A stretch of 64,000 nucleotides of DNA from Talaromyces rugulosus (lineage: Eukaryota > Ascomycota > Eurotiomycetes > Eurotiales > Trichocomaceae): the NCBI RefSeq assembly GCF_013368755.1, contig NC_049563.1:3720001-3784000 (forward strand), written 5' to 3'. The position numbers and the translations under genes are program-made. Positions within the stretch are counted from its first letter, which is position 1. Every line of letters starts with the position of its first letter. The notes beneath the pieces were generated by a model. The model was not told the origin of the DNA. It saw nothing but the letters and a program-made list of their open reading frames with translations, and did no database searches. Below are positions 54,133 through 64,000 of this stretch, piece after piece.

Positions 54133-55142
54133 TCAGACATACCCCCGATAGTGGAGGTAGTCACCAAGGGCGCGAGTTGCCTCGTGCACCCCAGCCAGCA
54201 GGCGCGCGAGTTCGGGATCGAACCCGGCGCCATAACCACCAAAGGGTTCCCTGTAACCAGGGGCGGGTAACCCGCGCTGCATGTAGGGCGACATAGTCGG
54301 CCCATACGGGGCAGCAACACCCAACATGGGGCCGCCGAAGGGGGCAGGGTATCGGCTCATGGACTGCTGGGCAGCAGCCGGGGGATCCGCCGTCATAACG
54401 GCGGGCGAATCACCCTGCGTCGCCGCAGCAGGAGCAGAACTACCCACACCGGTTGGGGGCTTAGCCGAACGAGGATCAGACCGACGACGCATCGCCATGT
54501 CCAATGCCTTGACGGCATCCTCCCAACCGGCAGCACGGGTCGCCACCAGTTCCACGGTCGCGGCAGCCTGGTCGAGCTGCTCCGCGGGAACCTAGCGAAC
54601 GTCAACACCTGCGGAAACACATAGGCGAAAGGGGAACTCACCGGGCAGCACTCGGCCGCAGACTTTTTCAACCCCTTGCACCGGGGGCAGGGTTCGTCGC
54701 CGGGGCCGGGGCACTCCAGGTCAGGGTCGCGGCCCAACGACCGCAGGCACCGCTGGCAAGGCAGGAAATGCGCCTCCAGGAGACGCGCACGAGGCCTGCG
54801 ACGGGGCGAGGGGGTCGGCGTGCTGGGCGGCGCAGCATCGGCTTCGTCGTCTTCATCATCGTCGTCGTCTTCGTCCTCGACGTCGTCCCCATCGGCATTG
54901 GCAGGGGAGGGGGAGCGCACGCGCTTCTTCGCAGAGGGGGGAGCAGCGGCGGACTTGCCCTTCTTCGAGGGTGACTTCTTCGACGATTTCTTCTGCACTG
55001 CAGACCGCAGCGCACCAGCGGCCACACCACCAGCAGTACGTGTTGGCCGGGTACGGCCCGACGCAGAGATATCCCCGCCAGAGGACGAGGTGATCAGCGA
55101 AGTAGCTGGGAGGCGGCGGGGGGTCTTCTTTTTTGGAGCCAT
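54133..55142 (-). CDS. antisense accessory protein of chromovirus C1, two coding exons (319 aa)
   Basis: Complement of exons 55142-54642 and 54591-54133; the same product as in C2, with no difference seen. The ATG is in an AGAATGG context just after a probable 5'-UTR intron (55234-55144). Basic Ser/Lys-rich N-terminus, acidic run of about 20 residues, six-cysteine cluster C129...C165, then a Pro/Gly/Tyr-rich tail (PMLGVAAPYGPTMSPYMQRG). The promoter should lie between the 3' LTR and 55234; a GATATATC near 55352 (minus strand) is one TATA-like candidate, or the 3' LTR itself may drive it. Convergent with pol. Possible roles, all inference: host chromatin contact, control of gag-pol by antisense transcription, or nuclear import. 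Independent support comes from the degraded copy at 63235-64000. Confidence 0.75.
54592..54641 (-). other. coding intron of the C1 antisense gene
   Basis: 50 bp on the minus strand, GTGAGT...TTGACG...CGCTAG, phase 0. Confidence 0.72.
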
Positions 55143-55143
55143 T

Positions 55144-55234
55144 CTGCAAACCGTCAGCGAACAACGAACCGAGCAAACGTTCGAACAGGCATCGCAATCG
55201 ACATGAGACAACCAGCAGAGGACATATCACTTAC
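55144..55234 (-). other. probable 5'-UTR intron of the C1 antisense gene
   Basis: 91 bp, GTAAGT...GCTGACG...TTTGCAG, same as in C2. Confidence 0.65.
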
Positions 55235-55473
55235 GTTCGGACAGCACAAACGAACGAGAGAGCAGGGGGGACAAGCACAGGGTCGGCAGCAGCGCGATAG
55301 ACTGTTTGGTGGTGAGGAAGAAGAAACAAACGACGGCCCGACCCACAAACGATATATCAACAACACGCGTGGGTGGGTCCACACACCACACGCGCTGGTC
55401 CCCGTAACAACGGCGCCTGAGCTTATTTACACCTCCTACAAGAACCTGCGCGAAGAACACCGGCGCAGCTTCT

Positions 55474-55487
55474 AAGAAAAGGGGGGG
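55474..55487 (+). other. polypurine tract of C1
   Basis: AAGAAAAGGGGGGG, 3 nt before the 3' LTR; the expected plus-strand priming site. Confidence 0.85.
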
Positions 55488-55490
55488 TAA

Positions 55491-55701
55491 TGTGAGGCCG
55501 TGAGACCTTCGGGACGCACCAGATGCCGCACCTCGCTACACTAGCCTCACAGAGGGTTGCCAAGCCACTAATGAAGCGGCATATATATACTGACCTTCGC
55601 ACAGGGGTTGCCGAAGGTCAGCAATCAGTTTGACTACCTAGCGAACCATAGCTTTACTATCGAATCCAACTCTTGCCTGCTCTCTATATAATATCCTCAC
55701 A
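55491..55701 (+). repeat. 3' LTR of C1
   Basis: 211 bp, identical by eye to the 5' LTR. Confidence 0.96.
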
Positions 55702-55706
55702 ATTAC

Positions 55707-58700
55707 TTCTTACAGAAAGTCAATCATAGACTAACAATATAAAAATCTTATAACTAAAAACTGTAATTAACCAAGAAATAAGGCGTGCAACTATCAGAAA
55801 CAATATACTAAAGTAGTATAAAGCTTTCTATAAACATTTATACCAAGTAATAAACAATCTTAAAAAGCTAAAAAAGATTAATAATATCCAGTCCTAATAT
55901 AAACAGAACACTTTCTATCTATTTACAAAAAGAACCTCTCTTAATAGAGGACAATCCCAAGTTATAGATTAGACATCTATAGGTCTACTAATTAATACTA
56001 TCAGAATAGATAACTGTTTTTAATATAGAAAACCAGATTATATTGTCTAATACTGCCCTAAATCTATGCCGCTCTATCAGACGCTATCTCTAAGGAACCA
56101 TAGTAAGAAGAAACACGATACGTTCATAAGAATATCTAATACTAAAGTAAAGAAGAATGAAACCAAATCTAATACAGGCTTAGATAGCATATTAAAATTA
56201 AAAGAATAGCTCCTGCACAAAGTCACCTATAGGAGCTAAAATGCAAAACAGCTCGTGACTTTGAGAATTTTAAGAAGATGGTTAGAAGGTTTGATAGACC
56301 CCCATTCAATATAGACATATAGTTAGACCGTAGAACTAATGCCAATGCTTTAATTGATAGTGGGTACCTTACCTATGGGATCATCAAAGAGACCTTCGCT
56401 CGAAAGAAAAAGCTGAATTGTAGCGCTATTAAACCTAGACCTATTAAGAGATATGATGATTCGGCACCTCAATATATCAAAGAAATTGCATGCGTGACAT
56501 TAGATATCAGGAGAAATATACAGGAGAAAGCCTACTTCTATGTGGTTCCGAAGTGCGAATATGATATGATATTGGGTCTTCTATGGATAAAACACTAATA
56601 TGTAAGAATTGACGCTGCTGGAGGCTGACTGGAATTCAGGAACAGAATATCTGTTGATAAAAAGAACCTGTTATAATCTGAGTACGCTTTTTGATAGATC
56701 GGTGCAGCTGCAGTGAATATTTTGAAAAGGATGTGAAGTAGGAAAAAGGAGATCGATATATTTGTAGTCTCTATACAGGATATTAAGAAAGCTCTGGCTT
56801 CGAAACTATAGATAGATCCAGGGAATAAGCTATCTAAGTATTACCATAAGTTCCTAGAACTATTTAATCCAAAGAAAGCTGACAAGCTACTATTATCATA
56901 TCTGAATATTAACTATTAAATTAAACTAATTAACGCCAACACGAAGGGATATAAGCCAGAGATACCATAAAGCCCTCTCTATAACATATTATAGAAAGAA
57001 CTGCTAGTCCTATAGAAAACTCTCCACAACTTACTGTTGAAGGACTTCATATATATAAATAACTCACCTACTGTAGCATTAGTACTGTTTATAAAGAAAC
57101 CTAGAGAAAAATTATGCTTCTACGTTAATTATTAGGCGCTCAATGCTATAACAAAAAAAGACTAATATCTACTACCATTAATACATGAAACCCTATAACG
57201 AATATCTAAAGCCTGATGGTTTATAAAGCTTGATATTACAACAGCCTTCTATAAGATACGCATCGCTGAAGGAGATAAGTAGAAGATAGCTTTCTAAATT
57301 AGATTTAGACTCTATAAATAGTTAGTAATATCTTTTGGCTTTATTAATATGCTAAGCATATTTTAATGATATATTAATTAGACCCTTTATAAGTTTCTAA
57401 ACAACTTTATATCTATCTATCTAGACAATATATTTATCTTTATAGAAGGTAGCCGCGCGCACCATCAGAAACAGATAATAAGGATGCTAAAATATCTATA
57501 TACTATAGGACTACAACTAGATATCAATAAATACAAATTCAAAATACAGACAACAAAATACCTCAGATTCATATTAGAAGCTGGAAAAAGAATCCAAATA
57601 GACCCCACAAAAGTCTCTACTATTTTAGAATAGAAAGTCCTAATATATGTGAAAGATATATAATCATTCCTAGGATTTATAAATTTCTACTAACAGTTTA
57701 TCTAAAGATATTCTAATATAATCTATTCACTAATAGAACTAACTAAAAAAAGAACTATCTTTATTTAGACCAAGGCCATTAATAAAGCCTTCAAACAACT
57801 AAAACAAATATTTATAAGCAACCCAATATTAGTGCAATTCAACCCCAAGCAGGATACAATCATAGAAACCAACTCTTTAGAATATATCATAGAGGGGATA
57901 TTATTACAATATAATAATAAAGGACTCCTACAAACCTGTGCCTACTTCTCCTAAAAGTGTATACCCACGGAGTGCAATTATGAGATCTATAATAAAGAGC
58001 TATTAGCGATAATAATGTATTTAAAGCAATAGAAACCTGAACTAATTAGCATTAAAGAGTTTACTATCCTAACTAACTACCAGAATCTTAAATACTTCAT
58101 ATAGCTCCAATAGTTGAATAAAAAATAAATAAGATAGACCAATATACTCTCATACTTCAACTATAAGCTCTAATACCAGCCAAAGCGACTAGCTGCCAGA
58201 CTTAATATACTATCACAACACTCGCAAGATATACCTAATAAGATTGATAATGAACGCCTAGTATACCGAAATAAACATCTTATCAACCCTAACAAGGTAC
58301 AGAAAGACTATCTAGAACAATCTCCCCAGGGTTACTTATTAAATACCACATCTAAATCCTATATCCACGCTATCCATATAAAGCACTTAATATCAATTAG
58401 AGAACAATAACAACTAGCTAAAGCTAAAAATAAAAATTATAAACAAATCAAAGAGGCTATATACTAGAAGCTCCTACAGTTTCCTTAAAATCTACAACTT
58501 TATACTATAGTATCCAAATGTATAATTAATACAATGGACTAATTACTATTTTAAAACCAATAATAGATACTAAACAGTAAACCACTCCACACTCATATTA
58601 TATAAGATATGCATAACTCCTATTTCACTAAACACCTAGGCTAAAACATAATCTATACCATTATAGCCCAATAACTATATTAGCTAAACCTATCTAAAGA

Positions 58701-59890
58701 TATCTAAAGATTCATAAATAACTATAATAAATATAGTACAAATACTATATAAAGACAACACCAATAAAAGTTATTAAAACCACTCCTTATTCCCTTGCGA
58801 ATATAGCAAGATATTAGTATAGATTTTATAAAGAAACTCCTAATATCTAATAGAAATACAAATCTCATGGTAATCATTGACCAACTAGAAAAAGGAATTA
58901 TATTGGTACTATACAAACACATAGATACTAAAACAGTAATATCAAAGTTCATTAACCAATTTATACACGAACATAGGCCACCTAGCAGCATTATATCAGA
59001 TCAAGACATGCAATTTGTTAATGATCTTTAGAAAAATATATGTGAATATCTAAAGATTATAAGACAATTATCAACCATATATTATCTCTAAACTAATAAA
59101 TAGATAGAACATATTAACTCTATGGTAGAAGAATACCTATGGAACTTCTATATCTATCTCTAAACTAATTAGAGCCCACTAACCACAATTATGTAATTTG
59201 TAATAAATAGGCGCGATGCTACTGTAACTAGTATTAGCTCTTTCTTCCTAACCTATAAATACAATGTTAAATCATTCTAGTTAGATAAAGCTATCTCCAT
59301 ATCTAAACAGCAAAGACCCACTACCAAATATACAAATAATATAGTTACTAAGCTACGGCAGGCCTTTAATATAATATAGACTGAGCTTGTCTCAACATAG
59401 TAACGAATAGAAGATAGTATAAACTATTACTAAGAGACTTCTCTAGAGTATAAAGTAGGACAGAAGATATAATTAGATCTTTAAAACATTCAGACTGAAT
59501 AACCTTTAAAGAAGCTAGATACCTAATATACAAAATATACTATACTAGAGAAAATAGGATCCTATATATATCAACTCAATGTCTCTAGAATTATTTATGA
59601 TGTTTTTCATATAACACTCCTCCGCCTTATAGGCATACATCTGCTCTCTTTATAGACCTAACACAATTACTAGCCATCAGTGCACCTAGTAAAAGGCAAT
59701 AAAGAATATCTAGTCAATAATATACTCGACAAACAGACTATATATCAGGACCGCAGATATATAAAGCAATACCTTATTTATTAGACCAGATATACGCGAC
59801 CTATATAGGAATCTATCCGGTCTATAGAAGATATTAAAGCACTCAACCACTGGTTTTAACACTATAATATCCTTGCTGAAGGAAGGAAAT
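55707..59890 (+). pseudogene. B gag (end) and pol relic
   Basis: Gag ends with a knuckle relic DNCFQYRKPDYIVQYC near 56010-56055, where Cys and His have become Tyr, as RIP predicts. Protease (NALIDSGYLTYGIIKE, about 56345) is still well preserved, as is YDMILGLLWIK near 56560. RT runs about 57050-57700 (IYLDNIFIFIEG near 57415, relic of the YxDD box), RNase H about 57850-58130, integrase about 58600-59320 (FIKKLL...IIDQLEKG..., IISDQDMQFVNDL near 58990). The C-terminus (about 59700-59870) resembles a chromodomain. Stops are nearly all TAG or TAA from Gln/Trp codons. The 89-codon minus-strand ORF at 58722 is a shadow. Confidence 0.88.
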
Positions 59891-59892
59891 AA

Positions 59893-60149
59893 TATTAGGA
59901 TCTTAGCCCCTAGAATACTCAGGCTTTACTCTTATAGAATAACTACATCTAGTCTATACCTAGTTCACTATAGAAAAACTCCCTAACGCTACACCAAATT
60001 CATTAGAGCGCCCCCAAGATCCACACTCGCCTATATCGACATTCAATAATACGAACCCCTGCGAACCTTTTCCTTCTCTTTCTTACGTTCAAATCTACTC
60101 AATTCCTGGACCTATATAAGGCCAGTAAGACGGGACCTAGCCCGTAACA
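59893..60149 (+). repeat. 3' LTR of B
   Basis: 257 bp; TATTAGGATCTTAGCCCC start and CCCGTAACA end, the end less mutated than in the 5' LTR. Confidence 0.93.
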
Positions 60150-60400
60150 TTAGTGGCCATAAGGAGGGGGTAGTGGTTGCCACCCACTATAAGCCCCCGA
60201 ATCGTCCTGCGCATATAAGCGGCATGGGGTGAGGAAAGTGCAAGATACCTTGAAAGCCTGGATCCAATGGGGGTAGAGGCACCGGCTTATGGGGGGCAAC
60301 CCCTATAAGCAGGCCTAATCCACACGAATCGCTGTCTGTCATAGCCTAGGGCTCGGTATAGACGTTAAATTTGATTAAATAATAATAATAATAATATAAA

Positions 60401-60657
60401 CAGATAGACTAACTATAATAAATTCTACTAATATAGAATATATATAATAATAATTAGTATAGTATCACAGAGTAATCTTTAATAGAAACCTTTATAGAAT
60501 TCTAAAGAGACCTAAGAATAAATATTTCTAAAAATATTCCTTTAAATCTAAAAGATTAAAAGCCACATACTATAGACTAAATAGAAAAGCTCTATACTAA
60601 ATAAATAAATATTCAGGAATACTTAAAAGAAGCTAAAAAAGTATAAGTAAAGTACTA
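60401..60657 (+). pseudogene. family C relic D1, integrase core end
   Basis: Aligns with C1 about 53155-53415 (after the catalytic Glu; YNNSRHSVTG region reads IIISIVSQ). Interrupted at a TA by P3 at 60656-60657. Confidence 0.83.
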
Positions 60658-60704
60658 ACGTATTTTATAACCCCCGTCGGCCACATAAGCCATCTCGGCC
60701 ACCC
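60658..60704 (+). repeat. P3 terminal inverted repeat (transposase 3' side)
   Basis: 47 bp; TCGGCCAC occurs twice with an 18-bp period. Perfect inverse of 62487-62533. Confidence 0.92.
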
Positions 60705-60767
60705 GCCCCACAAAAAATTATTATATCGACAAAAATGGAATAAATAATCAGAATTACTATATAATTT

Positions 60768-62426
60768 CTATGTCAAATTGTTTGGACAGTACGTGCGAAT
60801 ATGCCCGATTTGTTTACAATTAGAACAGGTCCGCGGTGCGCGCCTGCGTGCCCCCGAAGCCACTTCTGGATTAGGAAGTTGTAGAGCTTCCTAGGCTGTT
60901 AACGCTGCTGCAGCGATTTCACGACCCTCAGAGACTGTCAAAATCCCTAATCGGTCAATTGGACAATTTCTTGTTGTACGTTTTTACTTCTGGTAATAGT
61001 TCGCTGCTTGTAGATTGTGGTTTTTTTGTGCCAGAATAGTAGCAGAATTCATCACTAAAGAGCATCCTTTTATTAACTAGTCTAACGCGCGCCTGGTGGA
61101 TGAATTTGAATTAGTAAGACATTGTCTTATAAATCAATCTATCGTCCTCGCCTGGTAGGCCAAATTTTTGACATTTTTTAGTGTTTTTAAGGACTAATTT
61201 GCACTAGAATGGGCTATATTAGGGGGGGTAGGTGTTCACAATTAAATATCAAGCTTCGATAGTACATGTTCTGGGTTGAATGGAGAAATACCAGTTGCTG
61301 TAAAGCTGCTTTTAATATTTTGTATGGAATAGGCTTTATCTCAAATTTCCAAATATATCATCAAAAAATTGTCTTTATTGATATGGTTGACGCTACAGCG
61401 CATCCGGTTTTCGACTGCATGTCTATATAATCGCTTAAGAACTGTAAAAACACCTATATCAAGCAGCTGAAGCAGATGAGACGAGTGTAGCAGTATATAT
61501 ATAGGAATAATATTATTCTAGGTGTAGTACTGATTGAATAAAGGTATAAAATGACTGCTATAGCCATCAAGAACCAGCATGCAGTACCTTCCAGTTATAA
61601 TCAGTCTTATACAAAGGTTAAAAATCTTTTGAAGCCATTCAATCCCAAGTTTGTCAGACGTCTAACCGTTTGGCGACTTAGTAATTAATCAATCAGGGAA
61701 TAAACAGGATAAATTATATCAGTCAAGTAGCTTATTGACTGACTTCAATATAATAAGTAAGGGTAACGCGATTCTACGTATACTTACACATTCTATAGCT
61801 GTGACCTATTCCCAATTCCTAGGCTGCACCAGACAAGGTTTTTCTTTATAATTAGAGCTGCATACAACTTTTACAGTAGAAATAATCCCTATAGCGAACC
61901 CAGTCTCGTCAAAATTCCAAATGTCATCTTCAACAATCCTATACTTGGTAAAAGCGTATATAAAATCGTCAAAAAAGCCACTTATAATTATTAGATCCTT
62001 GCATAAAGCGCGCTCATAGTTATATTTGCGAATGTAACGAGTCTTAAGGTCTTGCTAGCGTCTTAAATAATTATTCACCCAGCATTTACCAACAGTAGGT
62101 GGTAAATCAATAGAATTGTGTTTAGCAAGCAAGCAATTGGCCATAAGCTCTACTATCGAAGGCCTAACAGGGCAGCCACGCTTATCTATAGAAATAATCT
62201 ACTCGCGAAGTGATATTTCCTTGGTTTCTGATAATTTGGTGTTATGGGCACGCTTATATGAGCGTTGAAAGCAACCGCTATATCTATCTTGAAGCGTCGA
62301 TCTTGGAACGTTGAAAAGGCGCGCCGCTTCGCGCACACTGGTGATTTGGCCTTTTTTTAACGCGTTTACAGCAAGCTGAAGTCTACCCTCATCGTTTGAG
62401 GGATTTTTTGCAGCGTTCCGAGGCAT
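60768..62426 (-). pseudogene. pogo/Fot1-family transposase relic of P3
   Basis: From ATG at 62426 to TAG at 60768 the length is 553 codons in one frame, close to P1's 555, so decay is by substitutions rather than indels. The first 75 codons are open (MPRNAAKNPSNDEGRLQL..., Psq-type HTH with VPRSTLQDRY). After that stops appear. MLVLDGYSSHF near 61575 and HSSHLLQLLDIGVFTVLKRLY near 61470 keep the second and third catalytic Asp, with His-to-Tyr as RIP gives. The C-terminal zinc knuckle CSNCKQIGHIRTYC (near 60800) is fully intact. Same family as P1 and P2 but clearly distant from them; P4 is its closer relative. Confidence 0.88.
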
Positions 62427-62486
62427 ATTGCTGTGTTGGTGCGATTTTCAAATATGTGTAGGGTGGAAAGTGGGAGAAAATTGAGG

Positions 62487-62533
62487 GGGTGGCCGAGATG
62501 GCTTATGTGGCCGACGGGGGTTATAAAATACGT
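62487..62533 (-). repeat. P3 terminal inverted repeat (transposase 5' side)
   Basis: 47 bp, followed by the duplicated TA at 62534. Confidence 0.92.
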
Positions 62534-63111
62534 TATAACTAGAGAAAGATCTATTAGAAATTCAAGATTAAGAAATAAGTTATATTTTAGGTAAAAAATA
62601 TAGCTTTACTTTAATATAATAAGAAATTAGCCAATAAATATCTAGATCTATTCCAAATATTAGATATATAAAGATTAAATATATATAAACTTAACCTTAT
62701 TTCAAGATATAAAAGAATTTATTTAATATTCTATATCTCTCTACGCTATATTATACTAATACTAGGAACTATATATCCCTAGAACCAGTATTTATAAATA
62801 ATAAACCTAAATATACTATACAAAAGATAGTTTAGAACCAAAAAAGGGGCAGAAAAACTGAATATCTAGTCTAGTGAAAAGAGTAGCTAACTAAAGAAGC
62901 TATTTAGGAACCAAAGAAAATAGTCAAGAAAACTAAGGCCCTTAATATCTATCTATAAAAGAAAACCAAAAAGAAAACTATATTAAAATTATACTAATAA
63001 ACTAAAAAGAAAAAGAATAAAATAGATTTTTTATTAAAAGCTTAAAGGCTATATATACTACACAAAAAAAACAAAGAATAAAATAAATCTAAACTACCTA
63101 AGAGTATCTAA
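62534..63111 (+). pseudogene. family C relic D1, integrase C-terminus and chromodomain
   Basis: Aligns with C1 about 53425-54009. RYLGPFRIVDTWG reads KYLDLFQILDIQ near 62640, and the chromodomain relic (EYLVQQKEQLTKEAIQEPKKIV) lies at about 62860-62925, with Trp codons as TAG. The stop equivalent is at 63109. Confidence 0.85.
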
Positions 63112-63234
63112 ATATAAGCCCCATAAGGCACTGCACCAGAACACCAAAATATTTATAAAAAACCCTAAAAAATAACTAAACACATTTCAATTCAGGTCTA
63201 AAAACTGTAATATCACTATATAAGAAAGACTTTT

Positions 63235-64000
63235 TCAGACATACCCCCAATAGTAGAGATAGTTACTAAAGATATGAATTATTTTATACACCCTAGCTAA
63301 CAGATATATAAATTCAGGATTAAACCTAGCATTATAACCACTAAAAGACTCCTTATAACTAGAAACAGATAATTTATACTATATATAGAGTAATATAGTC
63401 AGTCTATACAGAGCAGCAACACCTAATATAAAGCTATTAAAAGGGGCAGAATATCAGTTTATAGACTACTAAATAGTAGTCAGAAGATTTATTATCATAA
63501 TAATAAGTAAATAACCCTACATTATTATAGTAAAAATAGAACTATTTATATCAGTTAAAAATTTTACTAAATAAAAATTAAATTAATAATACATTACTAT
63601 ATCCAATACTTTGATAATATTTTTTCAATTAATAGCATAGATCACTACTAGTTCTATAATTATAGCAACCTAGTCAAGCTGCTTCATAGAAATCTAGTAA
63701 ACATTAATATCTATAGAAATACACAAATAAAAAAAAAACTTACCAGATAGTACTTAGCTATAGACTTTTTTAATCTTTTATAGTAAAAATAGAGTTTATC
63801 ACCAAAGCCAAGACACTCTAGATTAGAGTTACAGTCTAATAACCATAGGTACTACTAATAAGACAGGAAATACACCTTTAAAAGATATATATAAAACCTG
63901 TAACAGAGCAAGAGAATTAATATATTAAATAGTATAGTATTAGTTTTATTATCTTTATTATCATCATCATCTTTATTCTTAATATTATTCTTATCAGTAT
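63235..64000 (-). pseudogene. RIP-degraded copy of the family C antisense gene (continues past the window)
   Basis: Aligns with C1 54133 to about 54880 on the minus strand. The TGA stop, its 123-bp distance from the pol stop and the coding intron position are conserved; the donor reads GTAAGT (minus strand, near 63744). The repetitive codons of the acidic run appear at 63945-63985. Its presence in an old, independently mutated copy shows that the antisense gene was in the family before RIP struck D1. Confidence 0.82.

Larger units (their letters stand above)
48537..55701 (+). mobile_element. chromovirus C1, complete, plus strand
   Basis: 7165 bp, identical 211-bp LTRs by eye (48537-48747, 55491-55701) and target duplication ATTAC (48532-48536, 55702-55706). 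Encodes Gag, Pol with integrase C-terminal chromodomain, and an antisense gene with introns. Chromodomain and domain order make it a Ty3/gypsy chromovirus. Identical LTRs, open frames and GC-normal composition inside a RIP-destroyed host element show very recent insertion. Confidence 0.97.
47481..60149 (+). mobile_element. Ty3/gypsy retrotransposon B, RIP-degraded, with nested C1
   Basis: 257-bp LTRs (47481-47737, 59893-60149), 5-bp target duplication TTAGT (47476-47480, 60150-60154). Removing C1 and one copy of its 5-bp duplication (7165 + 5 bp) leaves about 5.5 kb. It has the full gypsy gag-pol order with a C-terminal chromodomain-like end. A purine tract GAAGGAAGGAAATAA precedes the 3' LTR. 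The internal part is RIP-closed while the LTRs are only lightly mutated. Confidence 0.93.
47431..60400 (+). mobile_element. 5'-truncated LINE 3' fragment (LINE 3), split by gypsy element B
   Basis: 47431-47480 and 60150-60400 join into the last about 300 bp of the LINE, beginning near GCGGGCAGGGGCGGCCCGCT and ending with the (AAT)n tail. It is almost unmutated, matching the unmutated state of short copies. B is inserted within it with TTAGT duplicated. D1 on the left stops at C1-equivalent 52318 and resumes on the right at about 53154, so about 836 bp of target is missing. Confidence 0.87.
60658..62533 (-). mobile_element. Fot1/pogo-type transposon P3, mildly RIP-degraded
   Basis: 1876 bp, 47-bp perfect terminal inverted repeats (60658-60704, 62487-62533) starting ACGTATTTTATAACCCCCGT, TA duplicated (60656-60657, 62534-62535). 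Removing it restores D1 sequence equivalent to C1 AAGTACTATAACCGG. The transposase is on the minus strand and closed by stops. Confidence 0.94.

Noticed and set aside
54676..55206. 176-codon Ser-rich ORF opposite to the antisense gene
   Set aside because: The Ser run is the complement of the acidic Asp/Glu codons; a shadow.
39557..55701. C1 and C2 as one large terminal-inverted-repeat transposon
   Set aside because: Each has its own pair of LTRs and its own target duplication (ATTAC, TATAT), so they are independent LTR retrotransposon insertions.
58722..58991. 89-codon minus-strand ORF
   Set aside because: It lies opposite to the integrase relic of B, whose motifs are clear on the plus strand.
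1..64000. Host genes, tRNA, rRNA, secondary-metabolite genes, or a Starship-type tyrosine recombinase captain
   Set aside because: None was seen. All long open frames belong to DNA transposons or the family C chromovirus, and no tRNA-like cloverleaf or rRNA stretch was noticed by eye.

Overview
The window looks like a transposon graveyard from a filamentous ascomycete (Pezizomycotina) that has had repeat-induced point mutation (RIP). I found no host gene in 64 kb. Most of the sequence is extremely AT-rich and is made of recognisable retrotransposons in which C has become T (or G has become A on the other strand). Gln CAG and Trp TGG codons appear as TAG, and zinc-knuckle Cys/His codons appear as Tyr. 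Sharply bounded, GC-normal, uncorrupted elements sit inside it. The short GT-AG introns with CTAAT/CTGAC-like branch sites also fit a filamentous ascomycete. The species cannot be told from this.

Layout. 1-7520: minus-strand Ty3/gypsy relic (family E); its 5' LTR holds two Fot1/pogo transposons side by side (P1 3723-5601, intact; P2 5608-7485, one-base frameshift). 7523-8443: truncated pogo relic. 8897-9526: minus-strand end of a family A retroelement. 9527-12864: a second family E copy, plus strand. 12865-19150: Tad-like LINE 1. 19303-20576: relic (D2) of chromovirus family C. 20577-36672: LINE 2, split by gypsy element A1 (25543-35371), whose 3' LTR is split by an intact hAT transposon (31465-35278). 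36673-37357: 3' end of D2, carrying a possible solo LTR. 37358-64000: a second family C relic (D1), repeatedly interrupted by C2 (39557-46723, minus), two LINE fragments, gypsy element B (47481-60149, itself holding C1, 48537-55701) and pogo element P3 (60658-62533).

Target-site duplications identify most levels of the nesting: ATATA for A1, GTCCTGGT for hAT, TTAGT for B, ATTAC for C1, TATAT for C2, TA for P1-P3, and 14 bp for a LINE fragment. C1 and C2 are almost identical 7.17-kb chromoviruses in opposite orientation, neither touched by RIP. Each encodes Gag, a Pol probably reached by -1 frameshifting at A AAA AAC, and a chromodomain after integrase. Between pol and the 3' LTR each carries a third gene on the opposite strand, with introns, encoding a 319-residue protein with an acidic run and a six-cysteine cluster. 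A RIP-degraded copy of that gene in D1 shows it is an old part of the family.

The observations I rate highest are the antisense gene; a likely Tf1-like self-priming layout shared by families A, B and C; and the paired motifs inside the pogo terminal repeats, which change between families together with the transposase DNA-binding domain. Boundaries of degraded elements were aligned by eye and are approximate unless a target duplication fixes them.
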